Of a stretch of 64,000 nt of DNA, positions 43,901 through 60,997 are shown piece by piece. Both the position numbers and the translations under genes were made by a program. This DNA is from Micractinium sp. NFX-FRZ (Eukaryota > Chlorophyta > Trebouxiophyceae > Chlorellales > Chlorellaceae), in the NCBI GenBank assembly GCA_029339195.1, contig JAPTJF010000051.1, positions 157,018 to 221,017 of the forward strand. Reading direction: 5' to 3'. Within the stretch, counting starts at the first letter, position 1; every line of letters begins with the position of its first letter. A model generated the notes under the pieces. It had not been told where the DNA came from and did no database searches. It was given only the letters and a program-made list of their open reading frames with translations.

Positions 43901-46900
43901 TGCAGCATTGGGGCGCAGGCCTGCAGGGCAGCCAGGAGCAGCAGAGGAGCTTGACGCATGCAACTTGCGCAATGTGACAGGCAGCTGCCCTGCAGCCTGC
44001 TGCCGCTGCTGCTTCCCCCTGCCCTGAACACACCTCACAGCAACAGGGCAGGAAACACACAGTGAAATGAGCCCTGCTCACCCAGCTCCCGCACCGCCTC
44101 CACCAGGTCGGGCCGCTCAAAGCAGATGGTCTGCAGCCCCGGGTCAGGCTGGAACTCAAACACCTGCGGCACAGGCCAGGCGGTACACATGCAAAGCGGT
44201 ACATGAGGTGTGATGTTGAGTGGCCTGCAGCCTTACGCCGCTGGTTCTTAAAGACCTGCAAGAGCAGGCAAGGCAGTGCCTGTGCAGTACAAGCCAGGCG
44301 CTGCAAGTGGGTCCAGGTGCCATGCACCAGAACCACCAAAAGTTTGGAGTGGGCACGCCACTGCTGCCCATGGCAGCAGCAGCCTGAAAACCGACAGCCA
44401 CTTCACAAAGGCAGCGAGCGCCCCAGCCCCTGGCGCCTTGCCTGCCCCGGCTGCGGCACCACGCTGGCTCGGTACACCGACAGCAGGTCCGTGGAGCGCA
44501 GCGGGCGCGACATGTCCAGATTGGTGGCCGTCACGCGCACCACCTGCTGCACCGTCACCTCCCCCGCCCTCTCCTCCTGCTGCTGCTGCCCCTGCTGCCC
44601 CTGCTGCGCGTGCGCCGGCGGCCGCGGCGGCCGCGATGATGGAGTGTCACCTACTGCCTGCCCCTGCCCCTCTTCCTGCTGCTGCTGCTGCTGCTGCTGC
44701 TGATCCCCTGGGTGCCGGGCGGTGGAAACGGGTGAGCTGCCACCGCCAGCAGCGCCAACCTCCGGCCCCGCAGGCGCCTGGTGCCGCCCGCTGCGTGACA
44801 GCGGGGCGCCGCTCAGCAGGTCTGCCCGGGCGGGCGTGGCCCCGAGAGTTGCCGAAGACATGGAGGTATTGCTGTAGCTCCGTGTGACAATCTGCACCCC
44901 CACCCCGGCGCCTGACACCTCTTGCTGCTTCTGCTGCTGCTGCTCTGCCTGCTGCTGCTCCGCCTCCTCTGCCGCAGCCAGAAAGTCGTCCAGCTGTAGC
45001 AGCGGCGGCGGCGGCGCTCCCTGCACCGGCTCGAGTGCTGCTGGCGGATCATCCAGTTGAAGCAGCGGCGGCAGCGGGGTGCCCTGCCCCTCCTCCTGCA
45101 GAGCGCCTCCCCCTGCTGCCGCCACATTGGGGCCGAGTCCTGGAGCCGGGCTGTTGCCTGCAGTGGCGCTGAAACTGGCAGCAGAGGCGCTGCTCAGGCT
45201 GCGCCCGTGTGCTGCATGCTGTGACAGCCTGGTGCCTGCCGCGGGAAGCGGCGAGGCGTCCTGCCCCAGCAAGGCAGTGCTGCTGCTGGCTGTGAGATAG
45301 CTCTCAGAGTCGCTCAGAGAGTCAGTGTCGTCTTCTGCCGCCTGCTGCTGCCTGCTGCCGGCCCGGCTGCTGCGCCGGCTGCCAGCTGCCGCTGGTGCAG
45401 GGGGCGGCGGCAACGCTGTTGCAGCCAGCTGAGCGCCATCGTTTGCTGCTGCTGCCGCGGAATCAGGCAAGGGGGTGCCGCCGCCGTCGCCTGCCCCAGC
45501 CAGAGCTGCATCCAGCACCCGTCGAATGCCGCCGCTGCCCAACTGCTGAGGGCTGCCACCCCCAACCTCCATCTGCTGCTGCTGCCCCTGCTGCTCTTCC
45601 TCCACCTGCAGCTCCAGCAGCGGCGGCTGCTGCTGCTCCCACTGGGTGCGGCTGCGTGCGCCTGGCGTCCCAATGGCACTGCTGAGGCCCGCCGGTGTGA
45701 AGAATGGGGTGGGCCCCACTGCTGCAGCCGCCAAGGCCAGCTGGTCAGAAGGCGTAACTGCCGCCTGCGCCTCGCCATCCACCGCTGTCAGTGGCGACGC
45801 TGCCGGCGCCTGCTGCGGCGCCGGGCAATGCGGCGACACCTGCGCTTGACGGCTGGGCCGCTGCTGCTCCTCTAGTGCCAACTGCTCAAGGCTGCTGGAC
45901 AAAAGGTCCATCTGCTGCTGCTGGTGTTGCTGCTGCTGCTGCTGCTGAGGTGGCGCTGCCCCTGCCACATCATCATGCGCAAGGCTGCCGCTCCCCTCGG
46001 TCCACCGCCGACTGCTGCTCTCCGACCCATCCTCCTCTATCGCCGCTGTTGCTGCTGCTGCTGGCATCGATGCTGCTGCCGCCAATGGGGGCGCCAGTGC
46101 CGCCTGTGCCGGCTGGCCCACGCTGGGTTGAGCGCCCCCGGAGGGCCCGCCTGGTGAGCTGTCCAGCTGCGAGGAGGAGCTAGCTGGCGACACGTGGCTG
46201 TCCAGCTGGACACCCGCCAGCTCAGCAGCAAAGTTGGTCATGCGCTCCAGCCGCTCCAGGCCCAGGATCGTCTGCAGCACCTGCAGGCGCAGCGGAATGG
46301 GGAAGGATGGTGAGGAGGCGGGGAGAGAAGCAGGGTGTCAGCAGGTGTGAAGACTGGAAGCACACGGTACGAGGAAGGCAAGGGTGGGGCTGCACGTACG
46401 CAGCACTGCAATGGCCATCGTGGCACCCCGCTGCTCAGCCCATCATCGTCAAGCAGCAGTACCTCCTATCATGCTCAGGTACTGTCCCTGCCCTCCCAAC
46501 CGCACAGCTCACCCGGAAGTGCAGCGCGAAGAAGGGGTGGTGGGTGAGCAGGCAGTAGCAGCGTGGTGCCACCACGAGGTAGCGGCTGAGGGGGGCATTG
46601 CAGCCGGGGTAGGCCTGCAGGCAGGGGCACACACATACCCATGCACCTTAAGCAGCGCAAGGGCGGCACGCAACGGATAGGGCAGCGCTCTTCTTCTGCA
46701 CGGCCCAGCACCCGACCTGCTTCTCCACTAAACGCCGCACGCCTGCACCACCGGACGCGCAGCAGCACTTGCCGCCCTGCTGGTTGCGACGGTCACCGCA
46801 GTGGAGCACAGCACGCACGGCAGCAGGCAGGGGCACCCCCACCTCTCGAGCCATGGAGGGCGGGCGGTGCACCAGCTCCCGGACGTAGCAGCACACTCCG

Positions 46901-48584
46901 TAGAGGGTGCGGGGCACCACGCTGCCAGGGTCAGCCACCTGCATTGCCGCACCAGGGAGCACAGGAGCAGGTGAGGGTGTGTGCACAGGGGCGGTGGGGA
47001 ACAGCCAGGAGGGGGCCAGCAAAGCCCAGTACACTGTCCACAGCATTCCCCAACCACGGCCCCTCCACCCCTCTTGCCTTCATGAGGAACACAAAGCTGT
47101 GGTCGTCGTGCGTCTGGTAGGGCTGGCTGTAGATCACCTCGTTCAGCGCTTCAGGGAAGCACATGGGGGTGAGTGGGGACGTTGGGGCAGGGCAAGCCAC
47201 AATGCTGATCGGTTGCTGGCTGTACAGCGCCCAATTCAGCGCGGCAGGGTGGGAAAGCAGGCAGGCAAAGGCTGGGTGCTAGTCGGTTCCAGGGGTGGGG
47301 GGCTGATCAGTCTTACAGCCAAGACAGCTCTTCCCACCAGACACACCGTCCCCTCTGCAGCGATGTCACCAATCAAGCCAGCTGCTGATCAGTGCACCCA
47401 CCCGACATGCTGGGTGTGCGCTCCAGCAGCTCTGGGCGCACGCCGTGCGGGAAGCAGAAGGCAGCCAGGCTCTGGGCCAGGTCAGCAGGCATGGCAGGTG
47501 CAGAGGGGAAGGCGTACAAAACCTGCGGGGTGCAGGTGCGCGGCGGGGAGGCAGGCAGGCCGCTGGTGGCACCAGTCTGCTTGAAACATTGGCCTGTTGC
47601 ACACCTCTGCTGCACGCCTGAAGGCTCGGAAAGCTGCCCACCCGAGCTGGCAGGTTTCCTGTGTGGGGAGACGACAGAATGGCCCAGGCAAGCAATGCCT
47701 GCTGACGACATTTCTGTCCCATTCCCCATCTACAGCCGCCCCTCGCCCAGCGCACCTCTGCCTGCAGCGCCGGCCCCTTCAGCCCATACTGCCGCTGCCT
47801 CTCCTCCCGGGGTGTGTCTGCTGTCACCTCCAGGCCCCCTGCTGCTGCTGTGAGGCCGCCGCCGCCGCCGCCCTCCCGATGCAGCCGCTGGAAAGTCTTG
47901 ATGTCGGACGCAACCGCACGGATGTTGGTGGTGGGGGGCAGGCCCTGGGGCAGCGAAGGTGGGGAACAGGGGATGATGGAAGGGTGGGCAGGTGGGCCAG
48001 CGGTACAGCTGTCGGGTGCAGCCCAATGGGTGTGAGAGAGCATGCCGCCTGCGTAACGCCGAAAAGTGCACAGATGCAGGAGGGTACAGATTGACAGCCT
48101 CACCGAACCACCCAACATCCTGCAGCCTCACCACGATGGCAAAGTGCTCAAACAGGCGGTCTGGCGCACGCGGCGTGGCATCACCGCCGCTGGCGCCCCC
48201 CTGCTGCGTGTAGCGCCGCGACCACTCCCGCTTCTGGCTGATGTGCTCCTCTGGGTTGAAGTAGGGCCGGTCGCCACCGCGGTCCTTCTGCGGGAGCGGC
48301 ATGAGCAACAGCAGCGGGCTGGGGTTGAGCACCCAGCTGGGCAGGGGCATCTCCCAGGTGCCAACCGCCTCAGAACATGCAACAGGCTGAGCAGAGCTGA
48401 CGCAAGCACGGGCAGCACCCACCTTGTTGTTGTTCTGCAGCAGCAGCGCACGCGCCACCTTGTTCATGACGTGCTTGCTGTTGCCAAACGCGCTCTCCCG
48501 CCGGCCGCTGCCGCCGCTGTGGCTGCTCCCGCTCTCGCTGCTCCCGCCGTCGTCCCCGCCGCGGAACAGGTTCTTCAGCGGCAT
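40985..48584 (-). CDS. DENN (AEX-3) domain-containing protein, predicted Rab exchange factor
   Basis: Seventeen exons (minus): 48423-48584, 48132-48287, 47756-47944, 47402-47522, 47078-47148, 46843-46938, 46513-46614, 44442-46280, 44082-44163, 43874-43920, 43584-43676, 43018-43155, 42647-42720, 42296-42400, 42009-42061, 41562-41682, 40985-41099; 1187 aa. The upstream DENN part has ERTPSM, HSFVFLMK, TLYGVCCYVRELVHRPPS and CYCLLTHHPFFALHFR. The core DENN domain has NLLTFLTAALLERQ, IVVFCPNAGLLSG, LLLPFHWQCLLLPVLP and APVPFVLGVL. The end has SFIDSFPPRDRAFMRQF and AETQMFSVYTD. By family, DENN proteins activate Rab GTPases by GDP/GTP exchange at membranes. Architecture resembles plant single DENN proteins such as At2g20320 rather than SCD1 (no WD40). 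Exon 8 alone codes a 613-residue Gln/Ala/Ser/Pro insertion between the two halves, probably disordered. Introns 5 and 8 use GC donors by best fit. Confidence 0.9.
41178..41212 (-). repeat. Copy of DENN exon 17 start inside intron 16
   Basis: GACGAGTTCCGAGCAGCATG followed by CTG resembles the true exon 17 edge at 41078-41103 (AACGAGTCCTTGAGCAGCAC then GCTG), about 100 bp away. Confidence 0.6.
42472..42520 (-). repeat. Copy of DENN exon 14 start inside intron 13
   Basis: The minus strand reads LNAYVGKVLNTGN, against VNVYKDKVKNAGN at the true exon 14 start (42400). Confidence 0.8.
43442..43493 (-). repeat. Copy of DENN exon 11 3' half plus donor inside intron 11
   Basis: The minus strand reads LGNLLSFLTAAVLERQ and then a GT donor, against LDNLLTFLTAALLERQ plus donor in true exon 11 (43584-43676). 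The frame is open, but the nearest AG (43494) is out of phase with exon 10, so use as an alternative exon would shift frame. Confidence 0.85.
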
Positions 48585-49039
48585 GCTGGCCGCCCCTCTT
48601 GTGCTCTGCCAGCCCTACCAGCTCTTTTCAGCGCTCAAACGCAGTCGCCGAGAGGCTCGGCATACCGCACCGGTCGAGGCGGCGTTCTGTCGCTCCGTCT
48701 GGAGTCCTGTCAATGCTCCAATGACGCTGTTGCTGAGAAAAGGCCTGGGAGGAAGGTCTTCATTCCATTGCTGAGCTGGCTTGTGTGTTGCAACGTGCTC
48801 TCCCTTGGCTGGCTCCCTTGGCTGGGTGCCATCAGTTGACCGGTAATTGCGCACCGCTTCTCTCGAAGCGCACAGCAGCGACCAGCTTTCGGACAGAACA
48901 CACAGAGCAGAGAACAGGCTCTCGTGGGTCTTAGAGGGTATCGACGGTGCAGGGTTGATCAGCGGACAGCAACGCCAGCCCAGAGACATTCAACTGCTGC
49001 CGCCGCTGCACCCCCGCCGCCGCCACTGTCACCGCGGCC
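48585..49039. promoter_or_regulatory. Divergent promoter between DENN gene and small coiled-coil gene
   Basis: A 455-base interval between two start codons facing away from each other. It must contain both promoters and 5' UTRs. No recognisable core element was found. Confidence 0.5.
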
Positions 49040-49411
49040 ATGCCGCCGCGGCGAGGCCTGGACGCAGGCCCCCACTGCCAGCGGCTGACGTATGAAGACA
49101 AGGTGGCCAGCGACATGCAGTTTGCACGTCTGCGTCTGGACAAGCTGCAGCTGCGGTTTGAACAGCGCCAGGAGCTTCTAGGTGCGAGCTTGCTGAGCGG
49201 GCTGTTGGCAGCCCTGAGGGAGGCGCCGCCTGTGCCCTGCCCAGCCCTCCCCTGCAGACAGTACTTCTTGCGGATGTGCTCCCCTCAAACCTGCCCACCA
49301 ATCGCTCGCGATGCACCTGGCCCTGCCCTGCAGACCAGGTGGAGCAAGAGACCGCGGCACGGGCGGAGCAGTATGCCCGGAAATGGGGAGCGGAGCTGGG
49401 GGGCGGGGCAA

Positions 49412-49452
<41 letters not shown>

Positions 49453-49632
49453 GATCATCAGCAGCCAGCCAAGGCGCCCGCCTGTGTATGCACGCCTGAA
49501 AACCTTGGTTGCGCTGTCTCTTGCTCTGCTGCGCACCTGCCAGTGGTCCCCTTGGTGGGCCTGCTCTGCTCTGCTTCTGTGCTGGTAGTCTTCCAGTGCT
49601 TGCTGTGTACTTACCTATCATCCCTACTTTGA
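49040..49632 (+). CDS. Small coiled-coil, polyQ protein with C-terminal hydrophobic anchor
   Basis: Two exons, 49040-49181 and 49334-49632, joined in phase 1, give 147 aa. Residues 16-75 are a charged helix or coiled coil (YEDKVASDMQFARLRLDK, LRFEQRQELLDQVEQETAA). A polyQ run of about 13 comes from a CAG repeat at 49419-49451. The final 30 residues are hydrophobic (VVPLVGLLCSASVLVVFQ) with no charged residues, so a tail-anchored membrane protein is plausible. I do not recognise a family. TGTAA at 49682-49686, 50 bases past the stop, supports this 3' end. The polyQ tract means length may vary between strains. Confidence 0.65.
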
Positions 49633-50704
49633 CCCTCTCCTTGCCTTTACCTGCTAACTAGTTTGGCAGGAGAGTTAACATTGTAATGCGCTGTTGCATT
49701 GCGGACAAGGAAGCCGCAGTGGCACAGAATGGGGCGCAGGCGGCTCCGTGTCGGGATGTCCATAAGAACTCACATATGATTAAGAATGGAAGGGCAGTGG
49801 GTGGCAGGCTGGTGGGTACCAAGTGTGCCAAGTGGCAGTGGTTGAGTGTGCGGTTTGGGTAGATGTGTACGCAGGAAGCATCGTGCAGCCTGACCGGGGG
49901 CCACGACACAGGCTGACGTGCTGCCAGGGATGTGGTGGGTGCAATGCAGAGAGGAGGGTGCAAGGAGAGGTGTTGGCGGCAGGGAGGAGGTGAAGGAGAG
50001 CAGATAGCATACAGTCCAGGAGGATTCACACGCGGGCGTTGGCGCTCTTTTGCGTTGATGGGGCTCAGGGGTCGGAAAAAGGGGGCATGGCAGCCTGGGG
50101 CGGCTGCCTGCCGGATGAAAGCAGGGGAGGAAAATGCAAAATGGGGACACTGCGGGTGCGAGGGTGGGAAAATGCGGGCGCAGGTTTGCGGGAGGGCCCT
50201 GGTGTGTGTGGGTGTGTGTCCGTCGGTGGCATAGGTGTCGCAAAAAGGGGCAGGGAGGCAGGGCGCACGGCGGGCAGGTGAATGAGTGGCATGCTGGGGT
50301 GGTTGGAGGGGGTAGCAGGGAGCTGACGTGTCGGTCACAGAGCGCGCCGCCGTGGCGCTGGGATGAATGGCACAGTGTGGGTGGGTTTGAGGGGCGGATG
50401 TTGGTTCGGGCACAGTGTGGGTGCATGTGTCGGGGTGGGTGGCATGTGTGTGAGCGCAGACGCTGCGGGATGGCTGCGCTCTGAACGTAAGGCGCGCCTC
50501 AGGATGCGGGTCAGGCTGATGAATGTCGTGCCGTGGCTTGGCTGCAAGCTTCTAAGAAGCATGAAGGGCAGGAGCGGAGCTGCTCCCAGCAGTGGCCAGG
50601 TCAGCGGACGGCACGGGCAGCCAGCCAGCCAACCGGCTGTGCTGGGTGCTGTGGCTGGTGGCGGACCGCTGCTCGGCCTGCCATGTGCAGCAGGCTTAGG
50701 CGCA
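49633..50704. other. Intergenic, GT-rich; 3' flanks of convergent genes
   Basis: TGTAA at 49682-49686 ends the plus-strand gene. The other kilobase is GT-rich on the plus strand and probably belongs to a long 3' UTR of the minus-strand gene ending at 50705. A 251-codon minus-strand open frame at 49658-50413 is Pro/His/Ser low-complexity and is not called. Confidence 0.45.
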
Positions 50705-52109
50705 TCAGAAGGCCCAGCCCTGCTGCGCCTGGGGCGGCGCCTGCCAGTGGCCGCCGGCGGCTGCCATCAGCTGCTGTTGCTGCTGCTGGGCGGCTGCCGC
50801 TTGCTGCTGCTCCATCAAGACCTGCGCCTGCTGCTGAGCCTGCCACTCGGCGGACTGCGGGCGCTTGGCCGCGGCCGGCGCGGACTCCTCTCCGCTCCGC
50901 TTCCTGCAACGTAGGCATCGGGCATTGGAGGGTGTGCATGGAAGGTTGGTGTGCTGACGATAAAAAACTGCCTTGCAAGAGGGCCATGCCATGGGTGGGC
51001 TGGGGGGCGAGTGCAGGCCTGTTGCCCTGAGTGTGTGCGGCGCACCTGGTTGCGTCGTCCATGCTGGCCTTGCTGCGCGGGAAGACGCGCTTGCTGAGGC
51101 GGCAGATGTCGTGATGGTTGTCGTAGAAGATGCGCTGCGTGCAGTTCTGCAGCCAGCAGTTGGAGAGGCAGGCATGCAACGTGATGAGCTGATGGCGTGG
51201 CAAGCAATTGGAAAGCATGCACCTGAGGAGCAGGGTGTGCAGCCAGCAAAAGCAAGGAGGGCAGGCATGCAGATGAGCAGCACGGCCAGGTGATTCGGAC
51301 AGAGGTGTAAGGACGTTGGGAAACACGGGGCATGCGACAGGCCAACGCACAGGCTGGTGGGCATGCATGCCAGGCTGCTGTGGCAAGGCGTCTGCCAGGA
51401 AGCAGCACCCACCTGGTCGCACACGTGCGCCTGGCCGCTGGACGCGCAGTACCACATGTTTCCAAACACCAGCTTGAACTCGCACTGCAGGCAGGGAATA
51501 GGCGATGGGGAGTGACATGGTTTTGAGATGCTGCCACAGCATGGGAGTGACAGATGGGATTGGGGTCCCGCCTCCGATTGGGGGTGCGCCCGCCCGCCCG
51601 CCACCCATCTTCACAATGCGCAGATCTGCTTGCATTCTAGTACCAGAATTGTGGTTTATGACTGATACAAAGTAAGTGTTGAAAGCAAAGGCAGTCAGAA
51701 ATATAGGAAGGCCCCACCGGCAGGGAGGAGGCAGCAGGCAACAGGCGGAAGGTGGGGAGGTACAGCTGCAACAGTGTCGCAAGCACAGTTCCCGTGAATG
51801 GCAGCCGTGCCATGGTCTAGCTGCCGGACACAGCATGATACAAGTAAACAGTAGCTGATGGTTGCACCAACAGCAGGAGAGCCGCAGGGCGAGGGCAGCA
51901 GGTCGGTTGGGGCCCGACAGCGCTCGGCAGCGGGAGGCAACATCCTTGTGTCAGGACGCATCTGCGGCCCACCTCTTGTGCAGCCCCTGGGCCCACGCCT
52001 GGGCCCCTCCTACGTCCCCACTGACCTTCCGGGTGCACACGTGGTTTTCCTGCTGCTGCAGCGAGTTGTACATTGTCTGGTACTCGGTGTCAGACAGCGC
52101 CTCTTGCAT
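50705..52109 (-). CDS. Small Cys/His-rich protein, putative zinc binder
   Basis: Four exons (minus): 52026-52109, 51413-51484, 51046-51146, 50705-50903; 151 aa. Residues 23-75 hold regularly spaced Cys and His: HVCTRKCEF, NMWYCASSGQAHVCDQNC, and YDNHHDICRLSKRVFP. This looks like a compact metal-binding module. The C-terminal half is Gln/Ala-rich with a basic KRSGEESAPAAAKRP stretch that could act as a nuclear signal; it ends GWAF. I do not recognise the family with certainty; a plant SKIP31-like Cys motif was considered but could not be verified. The start Met at 52109 was chosen because upstream in-frame sequence is Pro/Arg low-complexity. It is divergent from Rpt1, with 431 bases between start codons. 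Confidence 0.7.
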
Positions 52110-52540
52110 GGCGTCTGCGCCGGGCTGGGCGGGGAGCAGGAAGCACTTGACGCGCGCAGCGCAACGCCGAGTGGAGATGCAGAGCTGCAGGGGGGGTCCA
52201 GCTTGCAGGGGTGTCCAGTGCGACTGGAGAGCAGCAGGCCGGGCGTGGGCAAGTGGGTTGTTGGGCAGGGCAATGGGCGCGCGGGGGCGGCAGCAAGCGA
52301 AGGGACAGCTGCGATGGGCGACCTGTGCATCCAACTTCGCGCCTCCAGCATTTTGACGCAGCATTCTCAGCACGACGCGCAGCCTGCCTGTTGCGGCCCG
52401 TGGTGCCCTCAATATCGTCCCAGCCCGCAGCCCCTGCACCACCACCAGCACCAGCACCACCAGCGATCGCAGCGACTGCCTTCGATCAGGTCTCCCGAAA
52501 CAGCGGCCCAGCGGGGCTACAGGGGCAGCAGGCAGCGGCC
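52110..52540. promoter_or_regulatory. Divergent promoter between the Cys/His-rich gene and RPT1
   Basis: A 431-base spacer between opposite start codons. CAC/CAG-rich sequence sits just upstream of the RPT1 ATG. A proteasome-gene element could not be recognised by eye. Confidence 0.5.
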
Positions 52541-58178
<5,638 letters not shown>

Positions 58179-58668
58179 GCACGGCCGCAGCAGGCAGCAG
58201 CAGCGCCGCCACCCCTTGGGGGGTGCGGCATGTGCCTTCAGTACCCTCTCTGCTTCTGCCGACAGGCCGGGCCTGCACTGTAACATTAGCACTGCCAGTT
58301 CAGGTCACGAGGGGCACAGCGCGAAGGGTTGCTGGCGGGAGGTGTGTGGGGCAAGGGTGCGCAGGTTGTGCAACCGGGGCCTTTTGAGTGCTGCAGGTGT
58401 GCGCTGGCAGGCACCCTGCTTCCCTGCCCAGAGCTTTGCAAACACACACCGCAGGTGCACAAAATCCCCTCATCTTCCTCACTGCCATGCCAGCGTGCCC
58501 GTCTGTTCTGAGTGATTACTACAGGTTCAGACACTCAATTATAGGCCGAGGGGAGTCAGCAGGAGGCAGGGAACAGTGCATGTTCAAAACTGGGCAGCAG
58601 GGGGCAAAACTGGGCAGGGGTGTTGTGGTGCCCCCTTGGTACAAGGGGCCAGCAAGTTGCACTTGTCT
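58179..58668. promoter_or_regulatory. Convergent 3' flanks of RPT1 and the minus-strand paralogue
   Basis: TGTAA at 58279-58283, 101 bases past the stop, is the likely RPT1 poly(A) signal. No clear signal for the minus-strand gene was seen. No gene in between. Confidence 0.6.
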
Positions 58669-59627
58669 TTAGCTGCAGTTGACGTGAGTGCGGGTCCAAG
58701 CCTCCCCATGCTTAGCTGCTGCAGCACTGCGAGGTGAGAAGCAGGTGGCGGCAGCCAGGGTGCTGCGCATGCGCTGCATGCCGCCGCTAGCCGTGCGCAC
58801 AAGCCGCTTGCCCGCAGCACCCAGGCTGGTGGCGGCGCGGCGCAGCTTGGCTGGTGCAGTAGCCGCTGCGGGGGGGGCGGGCTGGGGGGCGGTGCTAGCA
58901 GGCATGGCGGGCGGCTGCACCAGCCACTGGGCCTGCGGGGCAGAGAGAGGCGGGGCATGCGGCGCACATCAGGAGGGTGCGACACAAGAACAGAGCACTC
59001 CCCAACCATGCGCATGCAGTGCAGCACTGTGAGCCCAGCAAGCCCTGTGGCCCCATCCCCTGCTGCCTTCCCCTGCTGCCCCCGCTGCCGCTCACCTCCT
59101 CGGCGGTGAGCTCCAGGTCAAGGGTGACCTTCTGGCTAAAGGGCAGGACGACCGGGCCGTGCACCTTCCTCACGGTTCTCTTGCGGGTGGGGCCTGGAGG
59201 GGGCGGCGGGCTGCCCTTCTCTGGTGTGCTGGCCACCCGGCGCACGGCGGGGCACACGGCGCCGGGGGTGGCGGCGATAGTCCAGCCGGCGGCGGCGGCG
59301 GCGGCGCAAGCCGCGCGTTTGGTGGTCTGGACGGGGATGTAGGCTTCATAGCGTTGCATTGCACCCCGCTTGCCGTCTGCGGGGGAGCAGGGTGCCGGGC
59401 GCGTCGAGATCAAGTGCAATGGCGGCGCATCCCCAGATGGCGCGCCTCAATGCCAGGGGCCCTAAACCCTTTCGCGCCCCCCGCACGGCGCTGCTCCCCT
59501 CACCTGCGAAGAAGGCGACGGTGGTGTGGACGCGGGTCTGCAGAATGACCGCCATTGCTGCCGTGGGAAGCGGCAGGCGCCTGGAGGGGTGGTAGCCGCG
59601 GCGGCGGGGCTCAGAGGGCAGGGACAT
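58669..59627 (-). CDS. Unrecognised 222-aa protein; paralogue A of a divergent pair (LDLELTAEE motif)
   Basis: Three exons (minus): 59504-59627, 59096-59376, 58669-58932, giving 222 aa; an in-frame ATG at 59654 would add nine residues (MPLSPSGPT). It opens MSLPSEPRRRGYHPS and then AVILQTRVHTTVAFF, a basic, Ser/Pro-rich leader that may be organelle-targeting. The middle has RYEAYIPVQTTKRAACAAAA and PTRKRTVRKVHGPVVLPFS. The end of exon 2 is KVTLDLELTAEE, and exon 3 continues AQWLVQPPAMPAS, then Ala-rich and basic sequence (RRAATSLGAAGKRLVR). The gene across the promoter shares TLDLELTAEE + xQxLxQPxPMP at the same exon boundary, so the two are paralogues. I do not recognise the family. Exon 1 is almost identical to the first exon of the MLLE gene at the right edge. 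Confidence 0.68.
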
Positions 59628-59658
59628 GGTTGGTCCGGAGGGTGAGAGTGGCATTCGA
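59582..59658 (-). repeat. 77-bp first-exon duplication, copy 1
   Basis: It differs from 63924-64000 at one base. It contains the ATGs and the coding sequence MPLSPSGPTMSLPSEPRRRG and the next four residues of paralogue A. Confidence 0.95.
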
Positions 59659-59893
59659 GGGCGCACTGTGGGCCTCTTGTAGACCTGGACGCAAGATGCA
59701 GGGAAGAAAACTCGCGCCGCGTTAGGCTGCCAGGCGTGCTGTGGTCCGGCCCTGTACTTTGCAGGGCTCTGCAGCGCGCTCCAGGACCATTATGCTGTTC
59801 CTGTAGGCATTATTGGCTCTGTAGCACATATTAAGCCGCCTGCAAGCTCTCCAGCCCCCCACACTGCCCCTCCACTTCGCCCACGCGAGCATC
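59628..59893. promoter_or_regulatory. Divergent promoter of the two small paralogues
   Basis: A 266-base spacer between opposite start codons. The pair share a protein motif and an exon boundary, so this is probably a head-to-head duplication with a common control region. No element was recognised. Confidence 0.5.
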
Positions 59894-60630
59894 ATGCGCC
59901 TCCTTTCCGCCACCCTCGCCGCCCGCCGGCCATCCACCCCAGGTGAGGGGTGCAGAGAGCACAAGCGGACTGTGCAAGCGTCGGAGTGCCGCAATCTGCA
60001 GGCGTGTTGCCGCCATGCTGCCGCCTTCGTTGCCGCCCCTCACCCCGCCACCTCCCTGCTGCTTTCCTCTCCTGCAGCCTGCAAAGCCGCAGCCGCCGAG
60101 CCCCTGGCGATGCCTCTGAAGCAGCAGTCGCCCGCCGCTGCCGCCGCCGACCGCGGGTGGTGCATCCGCGCCGACCCCTGCCTGAGCCCTGCCGCCACCC
60201 CGGCAGCCGTGCTGCCTGCCGCCGCTGCCGCCAGCATGGACGACAGCCCCCTTGTCCTCGCCTACAGCCTGTCCCTAACTCTCGACCTGGAGCTGACCGC
60301 TGAAGAGGTGCGTGCACTGTCTTCCCGGCCCGTCTGCTCGCCTTGCCCGGGGCCTTCTGTGCTGGCTGCCCTGCTAAGCCAACCACCCGCCAACCACCCG
60401 CCAACCGATCCACCCACCCCTACTGCCCCCCTGCTCTCCTCACCCCGCAGGTGCAATGCCTGATACAGCCCTCCCCCATGCCCGATGCCTACGCGGCCTC
60501 CACCACACAACCGCGCCCCAAGCTGCCATCGCTGCATGCACTGCTGCGCCGCGCGTCGGCGAGCCTGCACCGCCTGGGTGGGCGGCTGCATGGCGGCGCC
60601 TGCCTGGCGCGGCCCGCCGTGGCAGGATAG
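59894..60630 (+). CDS. Unrecognised 152-aa protein; paralogue B of the divergent pair (LDLELTAEE motif)
   Basis: Three exons 59894-59942, 60078-60307, 60451-60630, phases 1 and 0; 152 aa. It begins MRLLSATLAARRPSTPACKA, a basic, Ser/Ala-rich leader compatible with a mitochondrial or plastid transit peptide. The middle is Ala/Pro-rich with DRGWCIRADPCLSP. Exon 2 ends YSLSLTLDLELTAEE, and exon 3 starts VQCLIQPSPMPDAYAA, then RPKLPSLHALLRRASASLHR, a basic amphipathic helix. The same motif sits at the same exon boundary in paralogue A. No known domain was recognised. The gene is shorter than A and lacks A's first-exon sequence. Confidence 0.68.
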
Positions 60631-60997
60631 TGACCATGTATAGGTTGCTACTGAAAGCAACATGTGCCTTTCCCCCTGCGCCAAGGGGTCTGGTACTCAT
60701 CTTTCACCCCGCTCCAATGATATTGATGAACTGTGCCTGGCTTGGTACTGTTGCGCCGCACCGCTGAGCTTGACCTTTTTGAAACCGCATTGAATCGACT
60801 GATGACCACACAAATGATGAAATAACAAACAAGGGAACACTAAAACGCACAAGTTCTGACACGATTGATGCACATCAGAGGAGGTGTGGGGGCCAAACGG
60901 GCATAGCGAGTTGGCTGCCCTGCTGCTGTGGTTGGAGTCGGCGCGAAGTGAGTGCGCAAGCAGCAGCGCCTCGGCTGCGGCACTTGCCCCGTCCATG
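60631..60997. other. Convergent 3' flanks of paralogue B and the MLLE gene
   Basis: AT-richer than the surroundings (for example around 60770-60860). No TGTAA or TTACA signal was seen, and no gene. Confidence 0.45.

Noticed and set aside
49658..50413. 251-codon minus-strand frame
   Set aside because: Pro/His/Ser low-complexity with no splice structure or conserved motif; better explained as 3' UTR or spacer.
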